From Chitinophagaceae bacterium (lineage in GTDB: Bacteria; Bacteroidota; Bacteroidia; Chitinophagales; Chitinophagaceae), in the NCBI GenBank assembly GCA_020847395.1, contig JADLCD010000135.1, positions 35,342 through 99,341 on the forward strand: a stretch of DNA of 64,000 nt. The letters run 5' to 3'. The notes beneath the pieces were generated by a model, which made no database searches, had not been told where the DNA came from, and was given only the letters and a program-made list of their open reading frames with translations. The translations under genes and the position numbers were made by a program. Each line of letters starts with the position of its first letter. The stretch's first letter is position 1. Positions 25,713-34,106 of the stretch are shown piece by piece.

Positions 25713-25720
25713 CAAATTTA
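25713..25720 (-). promoter_or_regulatory. -7 box TAAATTTG ahead of the MNT gene
   Basis: The minus strand reads TAAATTTG, a full consensus match ending 4 nt before the ATG, so the mRNA would be leaderless or nearly so. It lies within the cassette (24945-25845), so the pair carries its own promoter. No -33 TTTG at the usual distance. Confidence 0.4.
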
Positions 25721-25845
25721 TATAAAATCGTTGAATATGCTGCTTTAACAAAATGCATTTGCGGCTAATTAATAATTTGATGTGCTGATGAAATAAAATA
25801 ACATATGCAAAACCGGTTTGGTTGTGTAACAAAGCGCTAGCGAGG

Positions 25846-25981
25846 AAAATGAAATACGTTAAACAATACCTTCTTTATTATATTTTTTGTAATAATCAAT
25901 AATATACCGGGAAAATTCCTGGTAAAGTTGATGCAAAACAGGATAAGTTTTTAAAATAGAGAGCTGTTTTTGAATAGTGAT
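25846..25981. repeat. Direct duplication, copy B (136 bp)
   Basis: This partner of 24809-24944 comprises the last 41 codons and the stop of the intact DUF2520 gene plus 13 bp downstream. The two copies enclose 901 bp that contain only the HEPN/MNT pair and its upstream region. Confidence 0.95.
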
Positions 25982-26644
25982 GGTATCTCCTCTTTTAGCC
26001 GGCCCGGTTTGTAATAATGCGGGCTCGTCATATTGTAATCGTTGCACTGTTTCGGTTAATAATGGCAACAACAGTTTGAAATTAATATTTTCTTTTTTGC
26101 AAAACTCATCAGTAAGCGTGTACAGGTAATTGGTAAAATTGTTGACAATTACTGCACCAACATGTAGCTTCTGCCGCATTTCATCATCTGCATATTGCAC
26201 CTGGCCAGATAAAGTGAGCGCAAATTTTTCTATCTGTATAATTGTTTCGTCCGTATTACCATCAATCAAAAGCGGTATCTGCGGAATATCTTCTTTTTGT
26301 GCAGATAAACTTTGCAGTGGATACAATACACCAAAAGAATGCGCAGATTTTTCTAAAACTTTTTTTGATACGGCGCCTGCGGTGTGAACAACAATACCAT
26401 TATCAATCAATAGTTGAGCAGCTACTTCAGGTATTGCATCATCAGAAACCGCAATGATGTATATATCCGCATCCTGCCTTACTGCAGAAAAATAATTATT
26501 ACTTCCGGCTCCCAACAAATCAGCGAGTGCATATGCATGATCAATATTTCTGCTGATAACCTGTAAAATGGTATGTCCCGCTGCTTTTATTTTTCTACCT
26601 AAAACAGTAGCCACATTTCCTGTGCCGATGATTACTACATTCAT
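25859..26644 (-). CDS. Rossmann-fold protein with DUF2520 domain
   Basis: A protein of 261 residues. MNVVIIGTGNVATVLGRKI at the start is a dinucleotide-binding Rossmann motif of the F420/NADP oxidoreductase type, followed by DADIYIIAVSDDAI. The C-terminal half contains AGAVSKKVL and a helical DUF2520 domain with HVGAVIVNNFTNYLYTL, like the dimerisation domain of ketopantoate or pyrroline-5-carboxylate reductases. The substrate is unknown. The ATG at 26644 begins the first beta strand; an upstream in-frame extension is not family-like. Its 3' end is duplicated. Confidence 0.86.
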   Translation of the reverse strand: MNVVIIGTGNVATVLGRKIKAAGHTILQVISRNIDHAYALADLLGAGSNNYFSAVRQDADIYIIAVSDDAIPEVAAQLLIDNGIVVHTAGAVSKKVLEKSAHSFGVLYPLQSLSAQKEDIPQIPLLIDGNTDETIIQIEKFALTLSGQVQYADDEMRQKLHVGAVIVNNFTNYLYTLTDEFCKKENINFKLLLPLLTETVQRLQYDEPALLQTGPAKRGDTITIQKQLSILKTYPVLHQLYQEFSRYIIDYYKKYNKEGIV

Positions 26645-26671
26645 AATATGAATATAAAGCATAAACTCCAT

Positions 26672-26679
26672 TAATTTCG
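26672..26679 (+). promoter_or_regulatory. Variant -7 box TAATTTCG ahead of the alpha/beta hydrolase
   Basis: TAATTTCG lies 21 nt before the ATG at 26701. It is one of three copies of this octamer positioned ahead of genes in the window. No -33 element was recognised. Confidence 0.3.
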
Positions 26680-26700
26680 CTGTTATCAACGAGCGGGAAA

Positions 26701-27603
26701 ATGAAGGTTTCTACAAGAATAGCGTTAGGATACACGGCTAAAAAACTACAACTGATATCGGCAATATCAACACAAAAGGCAGCACAAAAAGCTTTTAAAC
26801 TTTTTTGTACACCACAAAAAAGAGTACAAAAAAAACCTTCACCAATTATAGATAAAGCAGCTATTGTTCATTTAAAAATGGATGGACTTAATATATATGG
26901 ATATCGTTGGAATCATCCCGCACAAAAAAAAGTATTGATTGCGCATGGATTTGAATCCTCTGCTATAAATTTTGAAGGCTTTGTGCTGCCGCTTATTAAA
27001 AAAGGATATGAAGTGATGGCATTTGACGCGCCGGCACATGGTTTAAGTGATGGCAAACAAATCATGCTTCCTGTATATATAAATATGCTTAACGAAGTTC
27101 ACAAAGCGTTTGGCCCTTTTGATGCTTATATAGCACATTCATTAGGCGGACTCGCAGTGGTGCATTTTTTGCAAAATATTCCTCATCATCCTGATACAAG
27201 GCTTGTGCTACTGGCACCGGCAACAGAAATTACTTCTGTAATGGACCGTTTTTTTAGTTTGCTTAAACTTAATGATAAAGTAAGGCAGGCTTTTAATAAG
27301 TGGAGTGAGGAGGTAACCGGCATCAGCATGGCAAACGCAGCCATTCATCCTTCATTAAAAAATATACAGGCAAAAATTTTATGGCTGCACGATACAGAAG
27401 ATGATATAACGCCTTACAAGGATGTGGAAAAGATAAAACCAACTGATTTTCCGGGAATTAAATTTATCGTTTCCAGTGGTTTGGGACACCGGAAAATATA
27501 CCGCGATGCACAATCCGTAAAAGCAATCACAGACTTTTTATACATAGCGTTTTTTTGTTTTTTAAAGGTTTGCGCTAATATTGCAGCAATTTATCACGCC
27601 TGA
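26701..27603 (+). CDS. Alpha/beta hydrolase
   Basis: A hydrolase of 300 residues. The oxyanion strand reads IAHGFESSAINF (80-91), the nucleophile elbow AHSLGG places Ser147, acid candidates lie in HDTEDD (231-235), and the catalytic histidine is His263 in GLGHRKIYRD. No signal peptide is seen, so it is cytoplasmic. The last 20 residues are hydrophobic (YIAFFCFLKVCANIAA) and unlike normal family ends; a late frameshift or a membrane tail are both possible. Substrate unknown. It is divergent from the DUF2520 gene with 56 bp between the two starts. Confidence 0.85.
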   Translation: MKVSTRIALGYTAKKLQLISAISTQKAAQKAFKLFCTPQKRVQKKPSPIIDKAAIVHLKMDGLNIYGYRWNHPAQKKVLIAHGFESSAINFEGFVLPLIKKGYEVMAFDAPAHGLSDGKQIMLPVYINMLNEVHKAFGPFDAYIAHSLGGLAVVHFLQNIPHHPDTRLVLLAPATEITSVMDRFFSLLKLNDKVRQAFNKWSEEVTGISMANAAIHPSLKNIQAKILWLHDTEDDITPYKDVEKIKPTDFPGIKFIVSSGLGHRKIYRDAQSVKAITDFLYIAFFCFLKVCANIAAIYHA

Positions 27604-27726
27604 AAAGCCACGAAATTGGCTGAATAAGCAATTGGTTTCAGGATTGATAGTAAGCAAAAAAGCTTTTTTAAATGAAAAACCGGCCTTGTTATATCATTTT
27701 TATAATAAGGGCGTTTAAACACTACC

Positions 27727-30288
27727 ATGGCAAAAAATTTATTAATAGTAGAGTCTCCGGCAAAGGCTAAAACGATTGAAAAAATCCTCGGAAAGGATTT
27801 TGAAGTAAAGAGTTGCTATGGTCATATACGCGACCTGGAGAAGAATGATATGGGCATTGATGTAGACAATCACTTTAAGCCGCGCTATATTATTCCAGAA
27901 GAAAAGGAAAGAGTAGTAAAAGAATTAAAAGGGCTGGCAAAAAAAAGTGAAGAAGTATGGCTGGCAACGGATGAGGACCGTGAAGGTGAAGCCATCAGTT
28001 GGCATTTATGTGAGGTATTGGGTCTTGACCCTAAAGTTACCAAGCGTATCGTTTTTCATGAAATTACCAAACCTGCTATTCAGTCTGCCGTGCAAAACCC
28101 GCGTGTGCTGGATATGAACCTGGTAGATGCACAGCAGGCAAGACGTATATTGGACAGGATTGTAGGTTTTGAGCTTTCACCCGTACTATGGCGCAAAATG
28201 AGTATGCGCAATAATCTTAGCGCCGGCAGGGTACAAAGTGTTGCTGTACGACTGATTGCTGAAAGAGAAAGAGAAATAAATGCTTTTAATGCTACAAGCA
28301 CTTTTAAGATAGAAGCATTATTAGAGGCAAAAGACATCAGCGATAAAACCGTAACATTTAAAGCAGAAGGTAATCGCTATAATGCTGAGAAAGATGCCAA
28401 TGATTTTTTGAGCAGTTGTATAGGCGCTGCATATACTGTGCGGGATGTGCAGGTTAAGCCCGCAAAAAAATCTCCTGCCGCTCCATTTACCACATCTACT
28501 TTGCAGCAGGAAGCATCAAGAAAACTGGGATACTCTGTTAGCCGCACCATGTTGCTGGCGCAAAAGCTGTACGAGAATGGTTATATAAGCTATATGCGTA
28601 CAGACAGTGTGAACCTTAGTGATACAGCGCTGAATGATATTACCGCGAGAATAAAATCGCAATACGGTAATGAATATGTGAAGGTGCGCAAATACAAAAA
28701 CAAAAATGAATCTGCACAGGAGGCGCACGAAGCCATAAGACCAACGGCAATGGACAGGCTAAGTGTGGATGATGCCGATACCCGCAGGTTATATGAATTA
28801 ATCTGGAAAAGAACTATTGCCAGTCAAATGGCTGATGCGGAACTCGAAAAAACCATCGCAAAAATTAATATTTCCACCAATAAGGAAGACCTTACTGCAC
28901 AGGGTGAAGTGTTGAAATTTGAAGGATTTCTGAAAGCATACAGGGAAGATATAGATGAAGAGGATCTGGAAGATGAAGCGCAGGAAGGTATGTTGCCGCC
29001 ATTGGCGCCGGGGCAAAAAGTAGGCTTTAAAGAAATGAAGGCGATAGAAAGATTTTCAAGACCTTCCCCGCGTTTTACGGAAGCTTCTCTTGTAAAAAAA
29101 TTAGAAGAGTTGGGAATTGGTCGTCCTTCAACATATGCGCCCACCATTTCAACTATTTTAAAAAGAGGCTATGTTGAAAAAAGAGATAAAGAAGGCGTGA
29201 GGCGTGATTACAGGGTGTTGGTATTACAAAATGATAAGGTTTCTAAAGTAACAGAACACGAAACAACCGGCGCTGAAAAAGCGAAATTGTTTCCTACAGA
29301 TTTAGGATTGGTGGTTACCGATTTTTTGAAACAGTATTTTGATGATATAATGGATTATGGCTTTACTGCCAGGATTGAAGAAGAGTTTGATGAAGTGGCA
29401 CAGGGAAAAATGAAGTGGAATAAAATGCTCGGAGATTTTTATACGCCTTTCAAAAAAGATGTAGATAATACGATTGAAACCGCCGAGCGTATAAAAGGAG
29501 AGCGGGAATTAGGCAAAGACCCTGAAAGCGGTAAACCTGTTGTTGCACGTATGGGGCGTTATGGCCCGATGGTACAAATCGGCACGACTGATGATGAAGA
29601 AAAACCCAGGTTTGCCAAATTGCAGGCCGGACAAAGTATTGAAACAATCACTTTTGAGGAGGCGCTTGATTTGTTTAAAATTCAGGGTGCGTTGGGTGAG
29701 CATCAGGGAAAAGAGGTTTCAGTAGGAGTGGGAAGATTTGGGCCTTATGTAAAATGGGGAGATGATTTTATTTCTGTGCCACGCGGCACCGATTTAACCG
29801 CAGTTGACCTTGCAAAAGCGGTTGGTTTTATAGAAGCGAAGAAAGTGGCAGATGCGCCGGTTGGTACTTACGAAGGCAAACCTGTTACAAAAGGTTCCGG
29901 TCGCTTTGGTCCGTTTATTAAATGGGATGGTATTTTTATAAATGTGCCACGTAAGTACAATTTTGAAAAACTTACCCAGGCAGATATGAACGAGTTGATT
30001 GAAGCAAAGATGGAGAAAGAAAGCAACCGTTATATACAACGCTGGGAAGCTGAAAAAATATCTGTAGAAAATGCAAGATGGGGACCTATTATTAAATTCG
30101 GAAAGAAAATAGTGAAGCTTCCTAAAAAGGCTGATAATACAAAGTATACCGCTGAAGATTTGCAAAAGGTTTCGCTTGAACAGGTAAGGCAGTTTATTGA
30201 AGCGGAAATACCCGGCGCATTTACCAAAAAAGAAAAAAAGCCAAAAGCTGCACCTAAAAAACCTGCCGCAAAAACAAAGAAAAAGTAA
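27727..30288 (+). CDS. topA: DNA topoisomerase I
   Basis: Type IA topoisomerase of 853 residues that relaxes negative supercoils. The Toprim domain opens with LLIVESPAKAKTIEKIL (5-21) and its acidic centre is ATDEDREGE (80-88). The active-site tyrosine is Tyr289 in YISYMRTDS. C-terminal zinc fingers are replaced by four repeats of the type GRFGPYVKWGDDFISVP (about 595-790), followed by a Lys/Pro/Ala tail that probably contacts DNA. This layout is usual for Bacteroidota. A 41-nt perfect palindrome follows. Confidence 0.96.
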   Translation: MAKNLLIVESPAKAKTIEKILGKDFEVKSCYGHIRDLEKNDMGIDVDNHFKPRYIIPEEKERVVKELKGLAKKSEEVWLATDEDREGEAISWHLCEVLGLDPKVTKRIVFHEITKPAIQSAVQNPRVLDMNLVDAQQARRILDRIVGFELSPVLWRKMSMRNNLSAGRVQSVAVRLIAEREREINAFNATSTFKIEALLEAKDISDKTVTFKAEGNRYNAEKDANDFLSSCIGAAYTVRDVQVKPAKKSPAAPFTTSTLQQEASRKLGYSVSRTMLLAQKLYENGYISYMRTDSVNLSDTALNDITARIKSQYGNEYVKVRKYKNKNESAQEAHEAIRPTAMDRLSVDDADTRRLYELIWKRTIASQMADAELEKTIAKINISTNKEDLTAQGEVLKFEGFLKAYREDIDEEDLEDEAQEGMLPPLAPGQKVGFKEMKAIERFSRPSPRFTEASLVKKLEELGIGRPSTYAPTISTILKRGYVEKRDKEGVRRDYRVLVLQNDKVSKVTEHETTGAEKAKLFPTDLGLVVTDFLKQYFDDIMDYGFTARIEEEFDEVAQGKMKWNKMLGDFYTPFKKDVDNTIETAERIKGERELGKDPESGKPVVARMGRYGPMVQIGTTDDEEKPRFAKLQAGQSIETITFEEALDLFKIQGALGEHQGKEVSVGVGRFGPYVKWGDDFISVPRGTDLTAVDLAKAVGFIEAKKVADAPVGTYEGKPVTKGSGRFGPFIKWDGIFINVPRKYNFEKLTQADMNELIEAKMEKESNRYIQRWEAEKISVENARWGPIIKFGKKIVKLPKKADNTKYTAEDLQKVSLEQVRQFIEAEIPGAFTKKEKKPKAAPKKPAAKTKKK

Positions 30289-30295
30289 CATGATG

Positions 30296-30336
30296 GAATT
30301 TGAGATTTGAAATTTTAAATTTCAAATCTCAAATTC
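30296..30336. repeat. Perfect 20-bp palindrome with 1-nt centre
   Basis: 30296-30315 is the exact reverse complement of 30317-30336, beginning GAATTTGAGATTTGAAATTT. It lies 7 bp after topA and 16 bp before the permease gene. It is AT-rich and lacks the GC stem and T-run of a normal terminator, yet it would form a very stable hairpin in RNA or a cruciform in DNA. Confidence 0.9.
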
Positions 30337-30352
30337 TAGTTATTTTTGAATT

Positions 30353-31612
30353 ATGCTTAAAACCATACAGATACTCTTTTCAACATTCAGGCTTGCCTGG
30401 CAGGAGTTAAAAAGTAATAAGCTGCGTACATTTCTCTCTTTGTTCGGCGTAACTATTGGTATATTCTGTATAATAGGTGTATTAACTACTGTTGATAGTC
30501 TTGAAAGAAATATTAAAGACGGGATTAACGCTTTAGGCTCAAATACTATTTATATAGATAAATGGGATTATGGTGAAGGGGGTGATGGTGATTACCCCTG
30601 GTGGAAATATGTGAAACGCCCCGAACCTAAGTTTGAAGAAATGCGCATGATAAAAGCGAAGACGAACGCTATTGAAAATATTGCGTTTACACTAAGTACA
30701 GGCGGGCAAAATGTAATTAACGGGAAGGATATGATTCAGAACGTGAACATCTATGGCGTGTCTGAAGAATTTAATGCTATCCAGCCATTTGAAATAGAGT
30801 TTGGCCGATACCTTACCCTTTCTGATATGGATAGAGGTACGGCAAGTACTGTAATGGGATATGAGAATGCAGCAAAACTTTTTGGTAGCGCTGAAAAAGC
30901 AGTTGGTAATACAATAACATTAAAAAATAAACGAATAAACGTAGTTGGAGTAATAAAGAAGCAGGGTAAAAGCTCTCTGGTAGGCGGGTGGAATTTTGAT
31001 GATTGTATTATTCTTCCTTACAGGTTTTTTAAAACAATTTTTGAAGAAAAATATTCCCAGCCGAATATATTGGTGCAGGGAAAACCTAATGTTACTACAG
31101 AGGCTTTTAAAGATGAATTACGAGGTAACCTACGTGCCATTCACCGGTTAAGCCCTGGCACAGAAGATGATTTTGCATTAAATGCAGTTAGCGATTTCAG
31201 TGATAATATTTCAAAACTTTTTTCAAGTATAAAACTGGGTGGTTGGCTTATTGGATTATTAAGTCTTGTAGTTGGCGCATTTGGTATTGCCAATATTATG
31301 TTTGTAACGGTGCGTGAGAGAACGCCAATTATAGGTTTGAAAAAAGCAATAGGCGCTAAAAAAAGAATCATACTGTCTGAATTTTTGCTGGAGTCTGCAT
31401 TTATTTGTTTTATAGGTGGAGCAATAGGGTTGGTGCTGGTATTTATTCTGGCAAAAGTATTGAGCGGACCGCTCCATTTCAATGTATATATATCCTATAA
31501 TATACTCGGTGTAGCTGTTTCAATATGCATCATCATTGGCATACTTGCCGGCATTATCCCCGCCACCATTGCGGCCAGGATGGATCCGGTAGTGGCTATC
31601 CGCTCAAAGTAG
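30353..31612 (+). CDS. MacB-like ABC transporter permease
   Basis: A protein of 419 residues with the MacB/FtsX topology: one N-terminal membrane segment (FLSLFGVTIGIFCIIGVL), a large extracytoplasmic domain (about 60-290), and three C-terminal segments (LIGLLSLVVGAFGIANIM, AFICFIGGAIGLVLVFIL, VAVSICIIIGILAGIIPA). VTVRERTPIIGLKKAIGAKK is the cytoplasmic coupling motif. No ATPase gene lies beside it, so its partner must be encoded elsewhere. The role may be mechanotransmission for export of a lipoprotein, drug or peptide. Confidence 0.87.
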   Translation: MLKTIQILFSTFRLAWQELKSNKLRTFLSLFGVTIGIFCIIGVLTTVDSLERNIKDGINALGSNTIYIDKWDYGEGGDGDYPWWKYVKRPEPKFEEMRMIKAKTNAIENIAFTLSTGGQNVINGKDMIQNVNIYGVSEEFNAIQPFEIEFGRYLTLSDMDRGTASTVMGYENAAKLFGSAEKAVGNTITLKNKRINVVGVIKKQGKSSLVGGWNFDDCIILPYRFFKTIFEEKYSQPNILVQGKPNVTTEAFKDELRGNLRAIHRLSPGTEDDFALNAVSDFSDNISKLFSSIKLGGWLIGLLSLVVGAFGIANIMFVTVRERTPIIGLKKAIGAKKRIILSEFLLESAFICFIGGAIGLVLVFILAKVLSGPLHFNVYISYNILGVAVSICIIIGILAGIIPATIAARMDPVVAIRSK

Positions 31613-31727
31613 CATTAATTTTAACATATAAGGGTTTATATGTAAGGCAAAGGCTTTTTAGCATACTATAACTCAATTCTTTTCGTTATGTATGGTAGAC
31701 ACATTAAGTCATTTATAAAATTATCCT

Positions 31728-32042
31728 ATGATAAAATTTGTCTACATAGCATCACTTGCTATTATGTCGTTCCTGCTCTTTATTTTTTCAAAAGATAAGG
31801 TAGATGTGGTTTGTAATAGTAAGGCTACAGGAAAAATTGAGTTCATAAAAGATTCATCACGCAACTACCTGGGCATAGTAACAGACGAAAATAAAATTTT
31901 GTACCCTTCTTCCATGTCAGAAGAGGTTGTTTTAGCTGCGGGTCAGCGTGTGGTGATATGTTATTCTATTGATTCATCATTATACAAGTCTGAGCAACAT
32001 CCATTACCTGTTTATATTGGATCTATCAGTTACGTAAAATAA
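31728..32042 (+). CDS. Small exported or membrane-anchored hypothetical protein
   Basis: A protein of 104 residues with an N-terminal hydrophobic segment (FVYIASLAIMSFLLFIF) followed by about 80 polar residues with beta-strand character (ATGKIEFIKDSS, QRVVICYSIDSS). No family was recognised. Coding is supported by the compact ORF, the signal-like start and a plausible distance to tsaD. An ATG at 31728 is the only good start. Function unknown. Confidence 0.55.
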   Translation: MIKFVYIASLAIMSFLLFIFSKDKVDVVCNSKATGKIEFIKDSSRNYLGIVTDENKILYPSSMSEEVVLAAGQRVVICYSIDSSLYKSEQHPLPVYIGSISYVK

Positions 32043-32071
32043 ATCTCATCTCCTGTCCTCGTATTAAGTGC

Positions 32072-32079
32072 TAACTTTG
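32072..32079 (+). promoter_or_regulatory. -7 box TAACTTTG directly ahead of tsaD
   Basis: Full consensus match TAnnTTTG ending 4 nt before the tsaD ATG at 32084. No later in-frame start precedes the conserved ILAIESSCDET, so a transcript from here would begin at or next to the start codon. No -33 TTTG at 19-21 nt. Confidence 0.4.
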
Positions 32080-32083
32080 CCGC

Positions 32084-33145
32084 ATGCCGCAATCAAGAGG
32101 TGAAGTTATAATTCTTGCTATCGAGTCTTCCTGCGACGAAACTTCCGCGAGTATATGTTCTGATGGAAAAATACTTTCCAATATTATTGCCACACAAAAA
32201 ATTCATGAGCAATATGGTGGTGTAATTCCTGAGCTGGCATCAAGAGCGCATATGCAAAACATTGTGCCGGTTGTAGACGCTGCAGTTAAAAAAGCAAACT
32301 GCCAGCTCTCAGATGTAAGTGCTATTGCTTTTACACAATCTCCCGGTTTAATAGGCTCTTTGCTGGTTGGTTCACAATTTGCCAAATCACTGGCGCTTGC
32401 GCTTAATGTGCCGGTTATACCCGTGCATCATATGCAGGCTCATGTATTAGCCAATCTTATAGAAACGCCGGCACCGGCATTTCCCTTTCTTTGCCTTACC
32501 GTAAGTGGCGGCCATACTCAAATAGTAATGTGCAATGCTCCGGGAGATATACACGTAATTGGTGAAACAATAGATGATGCCGCAGGTGAAGCTTTTGATA
32601 AATCAGCAAAAATGCTTGGCCTGCCTTACCCCGGCGGACCATTAATTGATAAGTATGCAAAATATGGAAACCCATTACGATTCAAATTTCCGGAACCGCA
32701 GATAGCTGATTTGAATTTTAGTTTCAGCGGATTAAAAACCGCCATTTTATATTTTCTGAAAAACGCCGGGCAAAATATGGTTTTTAAGGAAGAGTTTACG
32801 GCAACAGAAACTGAACAGGCTGCATTTATACATGAAAACATGAACGACATCTGCGCATCTATTCAGCATCGCATTATTACTATACTGCTTAATAAATTGA
32901 AAAAAGCTGTTGATAAAACAGGTATTATGCGCATTTGCCTTGCAGGCGGTGTATCTGCCAATAGTGGTTTGCGTAATGCGTTTAAAAAACTGGGTGAAGA
33001 AAAAGGCTGGCAAACTTATATACCATCTTTTGAATATTGTACGGATAATGCAGCCATGATTGCTATAGCGGCATACTATAAATTTCTTTCAGGAAATTAC
33101 GAATATGATTTAGGAATTAGTGCAAGCGCTAAATCAGATTGGTAA
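32084..33145 (+). CDS. tsaD: tRNA N6-threonylcarbamoyltransferase TsaD
   Basis: A protein of 353 residues of the Kae1/Qri7/YgjD family, which transfers threonylcarbamoyl to A37 of tRNAs reading ANN codons together with TsaB, TsaC and TsaE. The ASKHA nucleotide-binding signature ILAIESSCDETSAS is at 10-23, GGVIPELASR at 45-54, and the metal site HHMQAH (His116, His120) follows. SGGHTQIV and GLPYPGGP are intact, and the C-terminal LAGGVSANSGLR matches. Length and order are normal. Confidence 0.96.
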   Translation: MPQSRGEVIILAIESSCDETSASICSDGKILSNIIATQKIHEQYGGVIPELASRAHMQNIVPVVDAAVKKANCQLSDVSAIAFTQSPGLIGSLLVGSQFAKSLALALNVPVIPVHHMQAHVLANLIETPAPAFPFLCLTVSGGHTQIVMCNAPGDIHVIGETIDDAAGEAFDKSAKMLGLPYPGGPLIDKYAKYGNPLRFKFPEPQIADLNFSFSGLKTAILYFLKNAGQNMVFKEEFTATETEQAAFIHENMNDICASIQHRIITILLNKLKKAVDKTGIMRICLAGGVSANSGLRNAFKKLGEEKGWQTYIPSFEYCTDNAAMIAIAAYYKFLSGNYEYDLGISASAKSDW

Positions 33146-33156
33146 GAAATAAATAT

Positions 33157-33537
33157 TTATACCAGCGCCTGGTTGTTTTGCATAGCCCTGTCAATCGCTT
33201 TAATAAAATTTTCTGTTGAACAATCTTTAGTTATACATGCATAAGCGCCTGCAGAAATCAGTGCATTTTTTAAAAGGAAATTTTCTACACTTGTAGTAAC
33301 TATTAACCTGGTGCCAGGGCAGGTTTGTTTTAGTGCAGATAATAAATGAAAATTTTTAACGGAAGAATCTGTAACATCAAAAATGATGATATCCCAGTTT
33401 TGCTGGCTTGCTTTAGCCGCAAGGTTAACTGATGAATCAACTTCGGTTATGTTTGAATATGGGTATTTGGTTCTGATAATCTCATTTATACCTTTACGGT
33501 AAATGGTATAATCATCCTTAACTAAAATATGGTACAT
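33157..33537 (-). CDS. Stand-alone response-regulator receiver protein
   Basis: A single receiver domain of 126 residues. The acidic pocket is Asp8-Asp9 (LVKDDY), the phosphoacceptor is Asp54 in IIFDVTDS, the switch residue is Thr81/Thr82 in LIVTTS, and the conserved lysine is Lys104 in ITKDC. The sequence follows the NarL/FixJ receiver type, but the usual helix-turn-helix output domain is missing and the ORF ends cleanly. No histidine kinase is nearby. It may be a phosphate sink or protein-binding switch, or a truncated regulator. Confidence 0.85.
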   Translation of the reverse strand: MYHILVKDDYTIYRKGINEIIRTKYPYSNITEVDSSVNLAAKASQQNWDIIIFDVTDSSVKNFHLLSALKQTCPGTRLIVTTSVENFLLKNALISAGAYACITKDCSTENFIKAIDRAMQNNQALV

Positions 33538-34106
33538 ACGGATGGGGTTAAAATTAAAAAAGAAAAGAGGATGAAGATTTAATCAGAAAAGAGCGACAGA
33601 AAACGGAAATTTTTTTTGGTCAAAGGGAATAATTTGATGTGGTTTCTCATCATATTCCATTTTCTGTCGCAACAATTTTGCAATGATTTAACTGGACGGT
33701 AAAATTACATTGCTGTTCTTGCTTAGGTATTGGATTTTGCCGGATGTTTTCCTGGTTTAACCTTAGTTTTTCAATTCAATAGGATTTAGAAATCGGGATT
33801 TGTTAAACAAAGAAACAACGCCGCTCTTTTTTAAAAAATAGTAATCGATACTATTGTTACGTCATTGTTACACTACACTATCGAAGATTTACGATATATA
33901 AGCAGGTATTGTTGTGTTTTCTTTAACCAAATCAGGTTAATGATGTATTTAAAATCAACTATTTATGTGAAAATAAAACAGGAAAAAAACGCTATAGCCT
34001 TTTTATCGCACAGGTAAAATTACGTATAGAAACATTTTAAATGAAGTAAGGCTGGAATGAGAAAAATCAATACATATTCAAAGTCATTCTAAAAATTGTA
34101 CGCCTT
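33538..34106. other. 569-bp intergenic region with one inverted repeat
   Basis: No credible gene. GCGACAGAAAA at 33593-33603 and TTTTCTGTCGC at 33660-33670 form an 11-bp inverted repeat around 56 bp, lying 56 bp upstream of the receiver gene (which reads leftward), a fair position for an operator or leader stem. The rest is AT-rich sequence between the two minus-strand genes, without recognisable RNA motifs or a -7 box. Confidence 0.5.

Noticed and set aside
26701..27603. Frameshift near the end of the alpha/beta hydrolase
   Set aside because: The hydrophobic tail is odd, but the catalytic histidine is already present and no alternative frame restores a family-like end.
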